Of a stretch of DNA of 64,000 nt, positions 37,418 to 46,524 are shown piece after piece; positions within the stretch are counted from its first letter, which is position 1, and the number at the start of each line of letters is the position of its first letter. This DNA is from Dethiosulfovibrio peptidovorans (GTDB lineage: Bacteria; Synergistota; Synergistia; Synergistales; Dethiosulfovibrionaceae), in assembly GCA_002748665.1 (NCBI GenBank), contig PDTB01000020.1, positions 1 to 64,000 of the forward strand, given 5' to 3'. Position numbers and translations under genes: made by a program. A model generated the notes under the pieces. That model ran no database searches, had not been told where the DNA came from, and saw only the letters and a list, made by a program, of their open reading frames with translations.

Positions 37418-38197
37418 CTACTTGGATCGATAGGAATAGGCGAGTCCGTCAAAAGGTTTGGGTACCGTCCACGTCGCCAGGTGCATCCACCCCTTTTGAA
37501 GTTCCAGGGTGTTCAGATGAACTGGAAAGACGAAATCCTTCATATTCACTATTGGCTGGGTCTTCTGGAGAGCCTTGTCCACTATCGAGGATTGATCGTC
37601 ATTGTTGATCCGAAATTGGTATCGATCCAACCATAGCTCGGCACCCTCTCGAAGCTCCAAGCGTCCATCCAGATCGACCTTGATCCGAAGATTAACAGGA
37701 CGATGAACATGATAGTACCCACTGGCCGATAGTCCCCCGGGCAGAAAGCGAACCGACATGGATTCCCAACAGCCATCATCGTCCTCTACGACCAATCCTT
37801 TAAGGAACTGGTTAAGATCCGAATCGGATATGGATGCATCCAAGTAGCCTCGAAGGACGCTTCGAAGTTCTTTAGGGCCATCGTCGTTCCAAGCCTCGAC
37901 AGGTCCGAAATCACTGAAAGCCGCCTCAAGCGAAATCGACGAAAAACGAAGCCCCTCCAGAGAGGGTCCCACAGCTTCAAAATATATATGCCGCACCGTA
38001 CCATCGTTGGGTACTTTTTCATCGAGGATCATACGTGCCTCCTCAGGCGACATCATCGCTACAAGCCACCGAAAGAGTCGAGTCTCTCGATCTGAAGCGG
38101 CGACATCCCCTACAAAAGATCGTTCGGTTCCCCATGCGGTAACGACTGATACGGCGCTTATGACGACAAACATGAACACCACAAGGCGTTTTTTCAT
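37418..38197 (-). CDS. Secreted LmeA-like (DUF2993-type) protein
   Basis: This exported protein of 259 residues has an N-terminal signal (KKRLVVFMFVVISAVSVVTAWG). The remainder has the layout of DUF2993/LmeA phospholipid-binding proteins: VRHIYFEAVGPSLEGLRFSSISLEAAFSDF, then DASISDSDLNQFLKG, then a beta-rich C-terminal half. That assignment is by pattern only. The ATG at 38197 has GGAGGTG eight bases upstream. It ends 10 bp before the parA start and so probably shares its transcript. Confidence 0.55.
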   Translation of the reverse strand: MKKRLVVFMFVVISAVSVVTAWGTERSFVGDVAASDRETRLFRWLVAMMSPEEARMILDEKVPNDGTVRHIYFEAVGPSLEGLRFSSISLEAAFSDFGPVEAWNDDGPKELRSVLRGYLDASISDSDLNQFLKGLVVEDDDGCWESMSVRFLPGGLSASGYYHVHRPVNLRIKVDLDGRLELREGAELWLDRYQFRINNDDQSSIVDKALQKTQPIVNMKDFVFPVHLNTLELQKGWMHLATWTVPKPFDGLAYSYRSK

Positions 38198-38338
38198 TAC
38201 CAAACACCTCCATCTGAGTTTCTTCTCTGGAGTTTATTCTACTACGAACGGCGAGAGGTTCAAAACCAATAAAGCCAAGCACAAAAAAGGAGGAGCTCGT
38301 CAGCGAGGCCCTCCTTAACGCGAACATACTCAATGAGT

Positions 38339-38728
38339 CTACAAGGTATAACTCCACCCCGGCAGTTTATCCCGAACAAGGGGAACCACGTTGATGACTC
38401 GTCCCTTAAGTTCCTTGTTCTTGAACGTCACTCGATAGGTTTTAGTGACCTGGTCATTCTTATCCAGTTCCTTGACGACAATCACGTGTGTCTGGCCTGC
38501 TATGGTGATGGCCCCCCGATCTCCGTCAACCAAGTACATGGGCTCTCCATCCTCGTCATCCACGAAGACCTCCACAGCCTCAAAAGCCGGATATGCCTGC
38601 CCCTCATGGACAAATTTCCGGTTATCTATCAAGACGTCGTATGCCTTTCCTTGGTTGTAGCAGAAGACAGCCACCCCGACCAGGCACGCTACAATGAGAA
38701 CATCCACAAAAATCTGTCTCGACCTCAT
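38339..38728 (-). CDS. Small single-TM protein downstream of ABC permeases
   Basis: This 129-residue protein has one N-terminal membrane segment (FVDVLIVACLVGVAVFC) and an extracytoplasmic beta-rich domain of about 95 residues. It resembles the small family annotated DUF6672 that travels with this kind of ABC importer, but I hold that loosely. GGGAGG precedes the ATG. It is the last gene of the DUF3798-type importer operon, 13 bp behind the second permease. Confidence 0.6.
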   Translation of the reverse strand: MRSRQIFVDVLIVACLVGVAVFCYNQGKAYDVLIDNRKFVHEGQAYPAFEAVEVFVDDEDGEPMYLVDGDRGAITIAGQTHVIVVKELDKNDQVTKTYRVTFKNKELKGRVINVVPLVRDKLPGWSYTL

Positions 38729-38741
38729 ACCGCCACCTCCC

Positions 38742-39848
38742 CTATTTAGGATCGACCGCTACGCCTCGAAGGCCCTGGCGCGCTCGTTCTTTATCCTTAT
38801 AGCGACGCCAGGCGTGGAGCACCAGAGCCAGAGAAATGATCCCGTACGAGACGAATACACGGAAATACTCCCCAAGCTGAGCCTGACCTATGAGGTATTT
38901 CCCTGCCATAGGAGAGACCACAAACATGAGGTGAAACAGGACGACCCCAAGGAAGACGTTGAAGATGGAAGCCCGTGAGACGCTGGCTCCCCCTACAAGC
39001 AAGGAAGCGATAGCAAACATCCCCGCCTGCTCGTGGCTATTGTAGGTGTTCATGGTACCTATGTTCTGAAGGAAGATGATCTGTCCATAACACGCCAGGA
39101 CCGTGGATATCACGATGGAGATAAGGCGGGTTCGCTCCACTGGAATACCGGCGGACCGAGCCACGTTCATATCCTGACCGACAGCCCTCATATCCTGCCC
39201 CAGTTTGGTTCGCCGGAACCAGACCACGAACAGGCAGAACAAGCCGATCACTATAAATGTAGCCAGAGGCACCTCGACCCCATGAAGGTTCACCGGAATC
39301 AAGTTATCCAGACACTTTCGAATGCCCTCCAGGTTCGTCACGTTTCGGATTCCGTAGCCTCTGGAGAGAACCATCTTGGGATTCGTGATAGGGACGACAC
39401 TGCCAAAGCCATAGAGGACAATAAGCTGATAGACCCCGTTCATAAAGAAACCCAGGATAAACGAGGTCACCATCTCTCGCCCCTTAGCCTTGTTCAGGAC
39501 AACTCCGCAGAGCCACCCCAAGGCAATAGCGAGAGGCGTGGAGATGATCGCCGCCAAGAGCATCCCCGGGACACCCACGACGTTCCAGTCACTGATAAAG
39601 ATCAGGCCTATCTGACCCGCCATGGCACCCAAAACCATCCCAAAATTAAGCCCCATGCCAGCCATAATGGGAATCAGCAGGGACAATACCAGAAAGGAAT
39701 TTCGGGAGAGCCGGATCAGCATCTCCTGAAACAGATACCCTCCAGAAAACTGAGAGATAGGGATAGCAAAGGCACTAACCGCAAGAAAGACTATAGGAAC
39801 TGCATTCTGGATGAGCAGATGCTTGAGAGTATCGGTTTTTTTATTCAT
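38742..39848 (-). CDS. ABC transporter permease (RbsC/BMP-type), subunit 2
   Basis: This 368-residue inner-membrane permease of the branched-chain/ribose/nucleoside importer type has about nine hydrophobic segments and the LGWLCGVVLNKAKGREMVTSFILGFFMNG cytoplasmic coupling loop. It overlaps the first permease by 4 bp (ATGA). The two permeases probably form the heterodimeric pore. Confidence 0.9.
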   Translation of the reverse strand: MNKKTDTLKHLLIQNAVPIVFLAVSAFAIPISQFSGGYLFQEMLIRLSRNSFLVLSLLIPIMAGMGLNFGMVLGAMAGQIGLIFISDWNVVGVPGMLLAAIISTPLAIALGWLCGVVLNKAKGREMVTSFILGFFMNGVYQLIVLYGFGSVVPITNPKMVLSRGYGIRNVTNLEGIRKCLDNLIPVNLHGVEVPLATFIVIGLFCLFVVWFRRTKLGQDMRAVGQDMNVARSAGIPVERTRLISIVISTVLACYGQIIFLQNIGTMNTYNSHEQAGMFAIASLLVGGASVSRASIFNVFLGVVLFHLMFVVSPMAGKYLIGQAQLGEYFRVFVSYGIISLALVLHAWRRYKDKERARQGLRGVAVDPK

Positions 39849-40888
39849 GACTTCACCTTCACAACTCGGGTCAGGGCATAGAGGATCATACCGTTGGAGA
39901 CGATGATTCGGATGACCTCCGACATGTCGGTCTGGATCATGCTGTTGATGACCGACGGCGTCATGGTGAGGATCCCCTGAAAAAGGATCGTTCCCACGAT
40001 AACGTTCATGATGGTGGCCTTATGAACCGACGCTCCCCCGATAAGGATAGCCGAGACCGCAGGAAAGGCCATAAAGAATGGCCCCATGTAGAGCTGGATA
40101 AAACCAAAACTCTGTTCATAGATGATGATCCCAATGGCGCCAAGTATCGTCGAGAGAACCACAGAAACGATCCTCATTCTGTCTATATTAACCCCCGAGG
40201 CCCGAGCATACTCCGGGTTCGATCCCACGGTGGTCATAGCCGTACCGGTTCTGGTCCTCATGAAAAGCCACATGAGAAGGCACATGAAGGCAAAGAACAG
40301 GAACATTCCCGTCGGCACGTAGAAAAACTCCCCAACCTGAAACGCCCCCAGATTGCTGATGGCCGACTGCCAGAACCCCTCAACCGAGATAGTGGTTCGA
40401 AGCCCCTTGCCCGCGTAGCCCCAGACCATGTTCGAGCTTCGATAGGGCAGGACAAGCCACATGATGCACATAAAGGCCACGGACGAGAACCCCACGTACG
40501 TGGCGATCATCATCTCGCTTCCCTTGACCTTGTTCAGAAGTAGACCATAGGCGACACCAAGGAGAGCAGCGATGGGAACAGCTACAGCCATAGCGAGCAG
40601 GATTCCTGGAATGCCGGAGATACCCGCTTCAATGCTGGTCACAGCTCCCAGAAGACCGGCGATAATCCCCAGAGGCAAGCCGAAGTTCAGCCCACACCCT
40701 GCCTGGATCATGGGCACCATGGCCAGGACCATGACGCCGTTCATGCCGAAACGCACCAGGGTATCGCTGAAAGACGCGTCAAGACGAACCCCCACAAATG
40801 GCGCCAGGACGAACAGAGAGAGGAGGAAAAGACCGATGATGACCCTTGGCCAGCCTGCGTTTTCTATGAATTTTTTCAAAGTCTCCAC
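39845..40888 (-). CDS. ABC transporter permease (RbsC/BMP-type), subunit 1
   Basis: This permease has 347 residues and the same topology as its neighbour. The coupling loop is LLGVAYGLLLNKVKGSEMMIATYVGF. The GTG start at 40888 shares a base with the ATPase stop codon (TAGTG), which indicates translational coupling. Confidence 0.9.
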   Translation of the reverse strand: METLKKFIENAGWPRVIIGLFLLSLFVLAPFVGVRLDASFSDTLVRFGMNGVMVLAMVPMIQAGCGLNFGLPLGIIAGLLGAVTSIEAGISGIPGILLAMAVAVPIAALLGVAYGLLLNKVKGSEMMIATYVGFSSVAFMCIMWLVLPYRSSNMVWGYAGKGLRTTISVEGFWQSAISNLGAFQVGEFFYVPTGMFLFFAFMCLLMWLFMRTRTGTAMTTVGSNPEYARASGVNIDRMRIVSVVLSTILGAIGIIIYEQSFGFIQLYMGPFFMAFPAVSAILIGGASVHKATIMNVIVGTILFQGILTMTPSVINSMIQTDMSEVIRIIVSNGMILYALTRVVKVKS

Positions 40889-42495
40889 TACACCGTCACC
40901 TCCTCCGCGTCCTTAACGGCACCGAGCATCAGTATGCCAAACTCCGTGGACGGATCGGTGGCCGGTCGGATACCGGCAATTCGCCCCGAGTCGACGATGG
41001 CAATTCGATCACAGACGGACCGAAGCTCTTCCAGCTCAGATGAAACCATAACGACGGTCGTCCCGTATTTTTCGTTATAAAACTTCAGGGTATCCAGAAC
41101 AACCTTTTTAGCCCCCACATCGATCCCTCTGGTTGGCTCAGACACAAACAAAAGCTTAGGCCTTGTCTCAAAAGCTTTGGCAAGACAGACCTTCTGCTGG
41201 TTTCCTCCAGAGAGCTCCTGGACGGGTTGATGTGCCCCCATACATCGAATCTCAAGAGACGAGATATAGTCCTTAGCACATTGGTCGATAGCATCCTCAT
41301 CCCGAATTTTCACCAGTCCCCCAAAAACAGGCTTGAGAAAACGTTCCTGCATCTGAAGAGCCGTGAAGGTAATGTTCCACGATATGGGTTCCTCCAAAAG
41401 CAGCCCCACACCACGACGATCCTCGTACACCGCCGACATTCCAGCCTTCAGAGAACTGGTTGGCTCGTTCAAAACGATGGGTTTGCCCTCGAAGACGACG
41501 GTTCCCCCAGCGGGAAACATTCCCATAATCCCGTTGGGTATTCCTAATTTTCCCTGTCCCGCCAGACCACCGATACCGAAGATCTCCCCTTTTCTGATCT
41601 CGAAGGAGACGTCTCGAACCGTCTCGCCGGGCATGTCGACCCATAGGTTTTTCACGGACAGTATGGGATCCCCCAGGGTTCGTCCCGAGGAGTCGGAACG
41701 AGCGAAGGCAGAGGAGACATCCCGCCCCACCATGCTTGAGGCTATAGCCATAATATCCGTATCATCGGGCAGTGTCTCCAAGACAACCTCACCATCCCGA
41801 AGAACCACGATCTTATCGCAGACGTCCAGAATCTCCTGCAATCTGTGGGAGATGAAGATGATGGAGATCCCGAGTTCAGCAAGGTGCCTCATGGAGGACA
41901 GGAGGATGTCGGCCTCCGATTCGGTGAGAACTGCCGTGGGCTCGTCTAAAACGAGAAGCCGGGTGTTCTCCTTGTCGATCTCCCGAGCAATCTCAGTGAA
42001 CTGCTTGTATCCTACTGGGAGCTCAGAGACCAGAGCGTCTGGGTCCAGGGAGACGTTCAGCTTATCGATAGCCTTACGTCCCCGATCGATCATTGCCTTG
42101 CGGTCCAAGGTCCTGAGCCTGTCGCCACAAGCCTCGACCAAGGGGGTATACTGTGTTGACTCCCGGTTGAGCACCACGTTTTCCGCCACGGAGAAACCGG
42201 GAATCAGGGAGAACTCCTGATGGACCATGCCGATGCCTGCCTTCAGGGCATCGAAGGGAGTGTTGAAGGTCACTTTTTCGCCGTCGATGAAGATATTTCC
42301 CTCGTATCCGCCGGTCGTGTGGATCACAGTCATGCCGAAAAGAATGTTCATCAGGGTGGATTTGCCAGCTCCGTTTTCGCCGACAAGGCCCAGGATCTGA
42401 CCTTTGTCAAGAGTGAAGTTGACGTTTTTCAACACTCGGTTGTTGAAGTAGGCTTTACCGATACTCTCCATTTTCAGGAGCGGTTCCGATGCCAT
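40888..42495 (-). CDS. ABC transporter double ATPase (RbsA/MglA-type)
   Basis: This duplicated ATPase of 535 residues is typical of sugar and nucleoside importers. The first half has Walker A GENGAGKST and a Walker B with LLVLDEPTAVLT. The second half has a degenerate P-loop (GLAGQGKLGIPNGIMG) but an intact signature VQELSGGNQQKVCLAKA. The ATG at 42495 has GAGGTGAA just before it; the frame upstream is spurious. It follows the binding-protein gene by about 195 bp that include a hairpin. Confidence 0.93.
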   Translation of the reverse strand: MASEPLLKMESIGKAYFNNRVLKNVNFTLDKGQILGLVGENGAGKSTLMNILFGMTVIHTTGGYEGNIFIDGEKVTFNTPFDALKAGIGMVHQEFSLIPGFSVAENVVLNRESTQYTPLVEACGDRLRTLDRKAMIDRGRKAIDKLNVSLDPDALVSELPVGYKQFTEIAREIDKENTRLLVLDEPTAVLTESEADILLSSMRHLAELGISIIFISHRLQEILDVCDKIVVLRDGEVVLETLPDDTDIMAIASSMVGRDVSSAFARSDSSGRTLGDPILSVKNLWVDMPGETVRDVSFEIRKGEIFGIGGLAGQGKLGIPNGIMGMFPAGGTVVFEGKPIVLNEPTSSLKAGMSAVYEDRRGVGLLLEEPISWNITFTALQMQERFLKPVFGGLVKIRDEDAIDQCAKDYISSLEIRCMGAHQPVQELSGGNQQKVCLAKAFETRPKLLFVSEPTRGIDVGAKKVVLDTLKFYNEKYGTTVVMVSSELEELRSVCDRIAIVDSGRIAGIRPATDPSTEFGILMLGAVKDAEEVTV

Positions 42496-42626
42496 ACAAT
42501 TCACCTCGCCATTCAGACACGTAACAGATAACAGCCAGAGACCTGCCCGAATAAAATTCAAAACATCAAAAAACGAAACACTACATGCGAAGAAGGATAA
42601 GGAAAGGGATAAAGCTTAAAAGGGAA

Positions 42627-42654
42627 GAGGGGAGAGTCGCTCCCTTCTCCCCTC
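42627..42654 (-). other. Hairpin between binding-protein and ATPase genes
   Basis: On the minus strand GAGGGGAGA...TCTCCCCTC is followed by TTCCCTTTT. Such a hairpin often protects or partially terminates the upstream binding-protein transcript, giving more receptor than transporter. Confidence 0.55.
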
Positions 42655-42689
42655 GTTTAAAAACAGACCGCGCCAATTCGCCAATTGTC

Positions 42690-43898
42690 TTATTTCACGG
42701 AGAAGTACTTCTCTGGAACCTCAACACTGGTCATGCCGAGGAACCCCGTGCCGAAGATATAAGTATCCTGATAAAGAAGCACGTGGTTCTTCTTTTTCAC
42801 GCCAGTTTGGATGTCGGTATAGTAGCTCCCATTCCACTGAGCGCCAGGAGTCAGCTCTGAATAGGCAGCAAATAGGTTGTTCAGTTTAAACTTCCTGCGG
42901 AAGTTCTTGTGGTCGATGCCGTTATCCACACACTGACGACCAAACTCCACAAGGGCTGCAGAGTTGGTGTAGCCATAGGAGAATGCCCAGGTCCCCATAC
43001 GCCCTTTACCACCATGGTCGTTAACTGCCTTCTCGACCCGCTTGAGAATCGCGGGGAAGTCGCCCTTCACGTCGGCCAATTCAACACCCAAGGCACCGGG
43101 ATAGCCCATGAGAGGCGAGGGAAGGTCGGCCTCGATGAAAAACCCACCGCCCTCGGCGATCCGCTTGAGCAGAGGCTCGGTGTGAGCGTCGTTGGTACAG
43201 AAGAAGGCAGTCTTCTTGCCGTATTTGTCGAGCCAGGCAGGCACCTTCTCCAGAATAAACTGCTGAGCTCCAGCCACACCCACGTCGCTGGTCGGGTCGG
43301 GAGCCGTCTCAAAGTGGAACTTGACGCCCAGATCCTTACAGGCTTCGGCCATGATGTTACGTCGACGGGAGAGAAGCTCATAGCTCATGTGGCGGGGGAA
43401 GGAGATATGAACGAAGTCCGTAGCCCCAAGCTTCTGCGCGGCAGCTACAATGAGATAGCCTCGAGCGATGTTGTCGCAGTTGATGGCCAAGTCAGCGACC
43501 GACTCAATAACGCCGGGATCCTCATGGGCCTCACCGGCGAAGAGAAGGATATCGTCCCTCTTCTCACGAATGCGCCGGAACGCTTCGGTAGTGCCCGGAA
43601 TCCCCTGGTTGACGATAACCACCTTCATCAGAGGGTCGTCAGCAAACGAGGCGATCTGAGAGATCGTGGTCTCCATCTCCTGCATGAAATTATCAGGATA
43701 GGTGATGTGTTTGATCATTCCCCCATCAGCCACATCGCCGTACTTGTCAATCATCGCCTCAGCACCCCGAAGGTCGTCCTCCGACTGAGACACGGTCCCC
43801 GTACAAATACCGATATGAAACTTGGCGTCAGCAAAGACTGCGGACGCTGCAACTGCAATGAGACACATACTGAGCAATACGACGATAGATCTCTTCAT
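42690..43898 (-). CDS. DUF3798 family periplasmic substrate-binding protein
   Basis: This 402-residue exported protein has a Sec signal ending in AVFADA. The mature part resembles type I periplasmic binding proteins (KFHIGICTGTVSQSEDDLRGAEAMI; VIVNQGIPGTTEAFRRIRE; FFCTNDAHTEPLLKRIAEG). I recognise the family as DUF3798, which occurs with RbsA/RbsC-like importers in anaerobes. The ligand is not known; nucleoside-like or sugar-like compounds are guesses. GGGGG precedes the ATG. It is the first gene of a five-gene operon. Confidence 0.82.
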   Translation of the reverse strand: MKRSIVVLLSMCLIAVAASAVFADAKFHIGICTGTVSQSEDDLRGAEAMIDKYGDVADGGMIKHITYPDNFMQEMETTISQIASFADDPLMKVVIVNQGIPGTTEAFRRIREKRDDILLFAGEAHEDPGVIESVADLAINCDNIARGYLIVAAAQKLGATDFVHISFPRHMSYELLSRRRNIMAEACKDLGVKFHFETAPDPTSDVGVAGAQQFILEKVPAWLDKYGKKTAFFCTNDAHTEPLLKRIAEGGGFFIEADLPSPLMGYPGALGVELADVKGDFPAILKRVEKAVNDHGGKGRMGTWAFSYGYTNSAALVEFGRQCVDNGIDHKNFRRKFKLNNLFAAYSELTPGAQWNGSYYTDIQTGVKKKNHVLLYQDTYIFGTGFLGMTSVEVPEKYFSVK

Positions 43899-43944
43899 AA
43901 TAATCGGCCCCCTTAGATAAAATTAACTCTCTACATCATATGGC

Positions 43945-43973
43945 ATCTTATAAGATCCACGCATACTTGTCAA
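43945..43973 (-). promoter_or_regulatory. Promoter of the DUF3798 importer operon
   Basis: On the minus strand, TTGACA is followed by a 17-bp spacer and TAAGAT, 47 bp before the ATG at 43898. Confidence 0.7.
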
Positions 43974-44118
43974 ACGAGAGAGCCTCTCAAATGATCAAGA
44001 AAAGCACAATTTTTAGTTAGCGTCACGTCTGTAGGGTTTTGTCGCCTTTTGTGCCATTTCAAAAAACTCCAGATCACAGAAAAATCAAGAGATACATTTT
44101 GTCTCATGAACAACCTTC

Positions 44119-44655
44119 TCAGTTGAGTCGAGGAACTATGCGCGAGGCAAGCCACGAAACGGCGACGATTTTGAGCCCATCTCCTGGAAGAAAAACAAGG
44201 CATCCAACCTTAAAAGCCCCCCAAAAGGTCATCTCCACCCCTGAAATACGGGTCAGGATAAGATAGAGCCAGGGAATTCCCAGGAGATAGATAAAAAGGC
44301 TCCCTGCGAACGTTGCTACAAGAAAATTTTTCATGACAGGAGGGCGGCGTTCCATGTATTTCCCCACGGTCCAAGCACAGAGGACGAAACCCAGGAGGAA
44401 TCCAAACGTCGGTGACAGAATGTAGGATGGACCAGCACCGGAGGTAAAGACTGGCACACCCATCAAGCCTGTGAAGATGTAAAGAGCCTGGGAGAGAGCC
44501 CCGAGCCTCGCCCCCAGAAGACAGCCAGCCACCAGGGTGAAAAAAGTCTGCAGAGAGATAGGAGCCGGTCCTAAAGGAAACCGAAAAAATGCTCCCACGG
44601 CGGTACATCCAGCCAAGAGAGCTACCAAAGCCATATCCTTCGGTCGTATCTTCAA
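44119..44655 (-). CDS. bioY: BioY biotin transporter S component
   Basis: BioY is the biotin-binding membrane component of an ECF-type importer. The 178-residue protein has six hydrophobic segments and the family motifs LGPAPISLQTFFTLVAGCLLGAR, YIFTGLMGVPVF and SPTFGFLLGFVL. The TTG at 44655 is the start: GGGAGG lies nine bases upstream. No bioM/bioN genes are present, so it uses a shared energising module or acts alone. A hairpin covers its ribosome-binding site. Confidence 0.92.
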   Translation of the reverse strand: MKIRPKDMALVALLAGCTAVGAFFRFPLGPAPISLQTFFTLVAGCLLGARLGALSQALYIFTGLMGVPVFTSGAGPSYILSPTFGFLLGFVLCAWTVGKYMERRPPVMKNFLVATFAGSLFIYLLGIPWLYLILTRISGVEMTFWGAFKVGCLVFLPGDGLKIVAVSWLASRIVPRLN

Positions 44656-44664
44656 AATATAAAA

Positions 44665-44703
44665 CCTCCCGTCAGCGGATTTTCAACACAACTGAACGGG
44701 AGG
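44665..44703 (-). promoter_or_regulatory. Inverted repeat over the bioY ribosome-binding site
   Basis: On the minus strand CCTCCCGTTCAG and CTGACGGGAGG pair (one bulge) around a 16-base loop. The 3' arm contains the GGGAGG that serves bioY. A possible promoter upstream (TTGACA 44724-44729, 17-bp spacer, TATCCT 44701-44706) would place part of the 5' arm at the transcription start. It may therefore be an RNA switch or a DNA operator. Confidence 0.5.
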
Positions 44704-44756
44704 ATACATGTTTACGAACCTATTGTCAACCTAATAGTTTTATTGTCACCTTTTGC

Positions 44757-45608
44757 CTAACGTTTTTTCGGTCCCCATCGTCGTCCCAGTCCCTGAGTGA
44801 TGCGATCGATGACGATCGCCATAATGACGATACTTATTCCCGATTCAAAACCTCGTCCCACGTCAATCCTATTGATGGACAAAAGGACCTCCTGACCAAG
44901 GCCTCTAGCACCGATCATGGCGCAGACGACCACCATAGCCAGAGCCATCATCGTCGTCTGGTTGACGCCTGCCATAATTCCCGGCATGGCCAGAGGAATT
45001 CGAACTTCCTTCAGGAGCTGCCACCGAGTAGCACCATAGGCAATTGCGGCATCCTGAGCAGGCTTAGGGACCTGTCTGAGTCCCAGAGCCGTCAATCGAA
45101 TCACCGGCGGCATGGCATAAATAAGGGTGGCGAACACCGCAGGAACCTTCCCAAGCCCAAAGAACATCATGGCTGGTATGAGATAGACGAAGCTGGGCAT
45201 GGTCTGCATACCATCCAAAAGGGGCTTCATGAAGGCCGATGACCGAGGAAATTCGGCGATGAGGATGCCTAAGGGAATCCCAAGCACAAGGGCAATGAGC
45301 ACCGATGTGACGATGATGGAGAGAGTCTCCAGAGCCAAGGCCCAAAGGCCGAACAGACCGATACAGACTGTCAGGAGAGCCAGAATCAGGGCCGAACGAA
45401 TTTTCCCTGTGGTTTTCCAGACAGCCAAAGCCACGAGAACTATGTAGATCCACCAAGGAACGGCGTTCAACCCTCCCTGAATTCCTGAGAGGATCGAAGA
45501 GATGACCGACGAGATACTGTCAAACGCCGGCGCGAATCGATCAAGCAGCCAGTTTACTCCCTCGTTGACGTAGGGAGCAACGTGATATCTCCAGGCATCA
45601 GGAAACAT
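44757..45608 (-). CDS. proW: Glycine betaine/proline-type ABC permease (ProW/OpuAB-like)
   Basis: This 283-residue permease has a long N-terminal hydrophobic region, then the type I ABC permease core with the EAA-like loop QDAAIAYGATRWQLLKEVRIPLA and QTTMMALAMVVVCAMIGARGLG. It overlaps the ATPase stop by 11 bp. No periplasmic binding protein gene follows or precedes it. Confidence 0.9.
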   Translation of the reverse strand: MFPDAWRYHVAPYVNEGVNWLLDRFAPAFDSISSVISSILSGIQGGLNAVPWWIYIVLVALAVWKTTGKIRSALILALLTVCIGLFGLWALALETLSIIVTSVLIALVLGIPLGILIAEFPRSSAFMKPLLDGMQTMPSFVYLIPAMMFFGLGKVPAVFATLIYAMPPVIRLTALGLRQVPKPAQDAAIAYGATRWQLLKEVRIPLAMPGIMAGVNQTTMMALAMVVVCAMIGARGLGQEVLLSINRIDVGRGFESGISIVIMAIVIDRITQGLGRRWGPKKR

Positions 45609-46524
45609 CGGTGGATACCTCCTTCTTCGATACAGCGACGGTACTGGTGTCCACCATTCGAATTTGTTCCCGCTGATCCTGAACGAATCGCGCCACGTAT
45701 TCGTCGGCGGGATTGGCCAGGATCTCCGACGGGTGCCCCAACTGGACGATCTCGCCGTCTTTCATGACAGCCATTCGGTCACCCAGCCGCATGGCCTCAT
45801 CCAGGTCGTGGGTGACGAAGAAAATGGTCTTGTGCATCTCCTCCTGAAGCCGGATAAGCTCGTCCTGCATTTCCCTGCGGATAAGGGGATCAAGCCCACT
45901 GAAAGGCTCATCCATGAGCAAAATAGGCGAATCCATAACGATAGCCCGTGCGATACCTACTCGCTGGCGCATACCACCACTCAGTGAAACGGGATAATAG
46001 CTCTCCCACCCGTTGAGCCCGACCTGTTCCAGAGCAATCATAGATCTTTCCATACGTTCCTTGGGAGCAACGCCTTTAAGCTTCAGGCCAAACGCAGTAT
46101 TCTGGAGCACTGTCCGATGAGGCAAAAGACCATAGTGTTGAAAAACCATGGCTACATGCTCCCGTCGGAACTGGACTAACCCTTTTCTATCCAGGTTTGT
46201 CACGTCCTGTCCGTCAACGAAAATGGAGCCCGATGTCGGGTCCACCAAGCGAAGAATGCTTCTGATCAAGGTCGACTTTCCACTCCCCGACAGTCCCATG
46301 ACCACGAAGACCTCTCCACGCTCGACCTCGAAAGAGAGACCTCGCATGGCCACCACGGCCTCGTCCGACTCGTCCAGTTTAGTTATGAGATCGTCGTCTT
46401 CCACATCCACGTCCACTGCGTCCTTACCGTAGATCTTCCATAAATCGTTCACCTCAATAATCGCTGTCAACGCTTCATCACTCTCCTTTGTTCTAGGGTT
46501 GAGGGATTTTTTCCCTTCCCTCAC
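45598..46524 (-). CDS. proV: Glycine betaine/proline-type ABC ATPase (ProV/OpuAA-like)
   Basis: This 308-residue ATPase has Walker A GLSGSGKST, signature LSGGMRQRVGIARA and Walker B ILLMDEPFSGLDPLI. The start of the protein (IIEVNDLWKIYGKDAV) and the absence of C-terminal CBS domains place it near quaternary-amine uptake ATPases. Its start overlaps the response-regulator stop by 4 bp. It may import betaine or choline as osmolyte or as a fermentation substrate; this is inference. Confidence 0.9.
   Translation of the reverse strand: MREGKKSLNPRTKESDEALTAIIEVNDLWKIYGKDAVDVDVEDDDLITKLDESDEAVVAMRGLSFEVERGEVFVVMGLSGSGKSTLIRSILRLVDPTSGSIFVDGQDVTNLDRKGLVQFRREHVAMVFQHYGLLPHRTVLQNTAFGLKLKGVAPKERMERSMIALEQVGLNGWESYYPVSLSGGMRQRVGIARAIVMDSPILLMDEPFSGLDPLIRREMQDELIRLQEEMHKTIFFVTHDLDEAMRLGDRMAVMKDGEIVQLGHPSEILANPADEYVARFVQDQREQIRMVDTSTVAVSKKEVSTDVS

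Noticed and set aside
39033-39881. Plus-strand frame of 282 codons opposite the ABC permeases
   Set aside because: Antisense to two clear permease genes; composition is strongly charged and low in hydrophobics.
41363-42220. Plus-strand frame of 285 codons opposite the ABC ATPase
   Set aside because: Ser/Arg-rich antisense frame of a recognised ATPase gene.
42909-43916. Long plus-strand frame of 335 codons opposite the DUF3798 gene
   Set aside because: It mirrors the minus-strand binding-protein gene, is rich in His/Arg/Pro typical of antisense frames, and has no SD.
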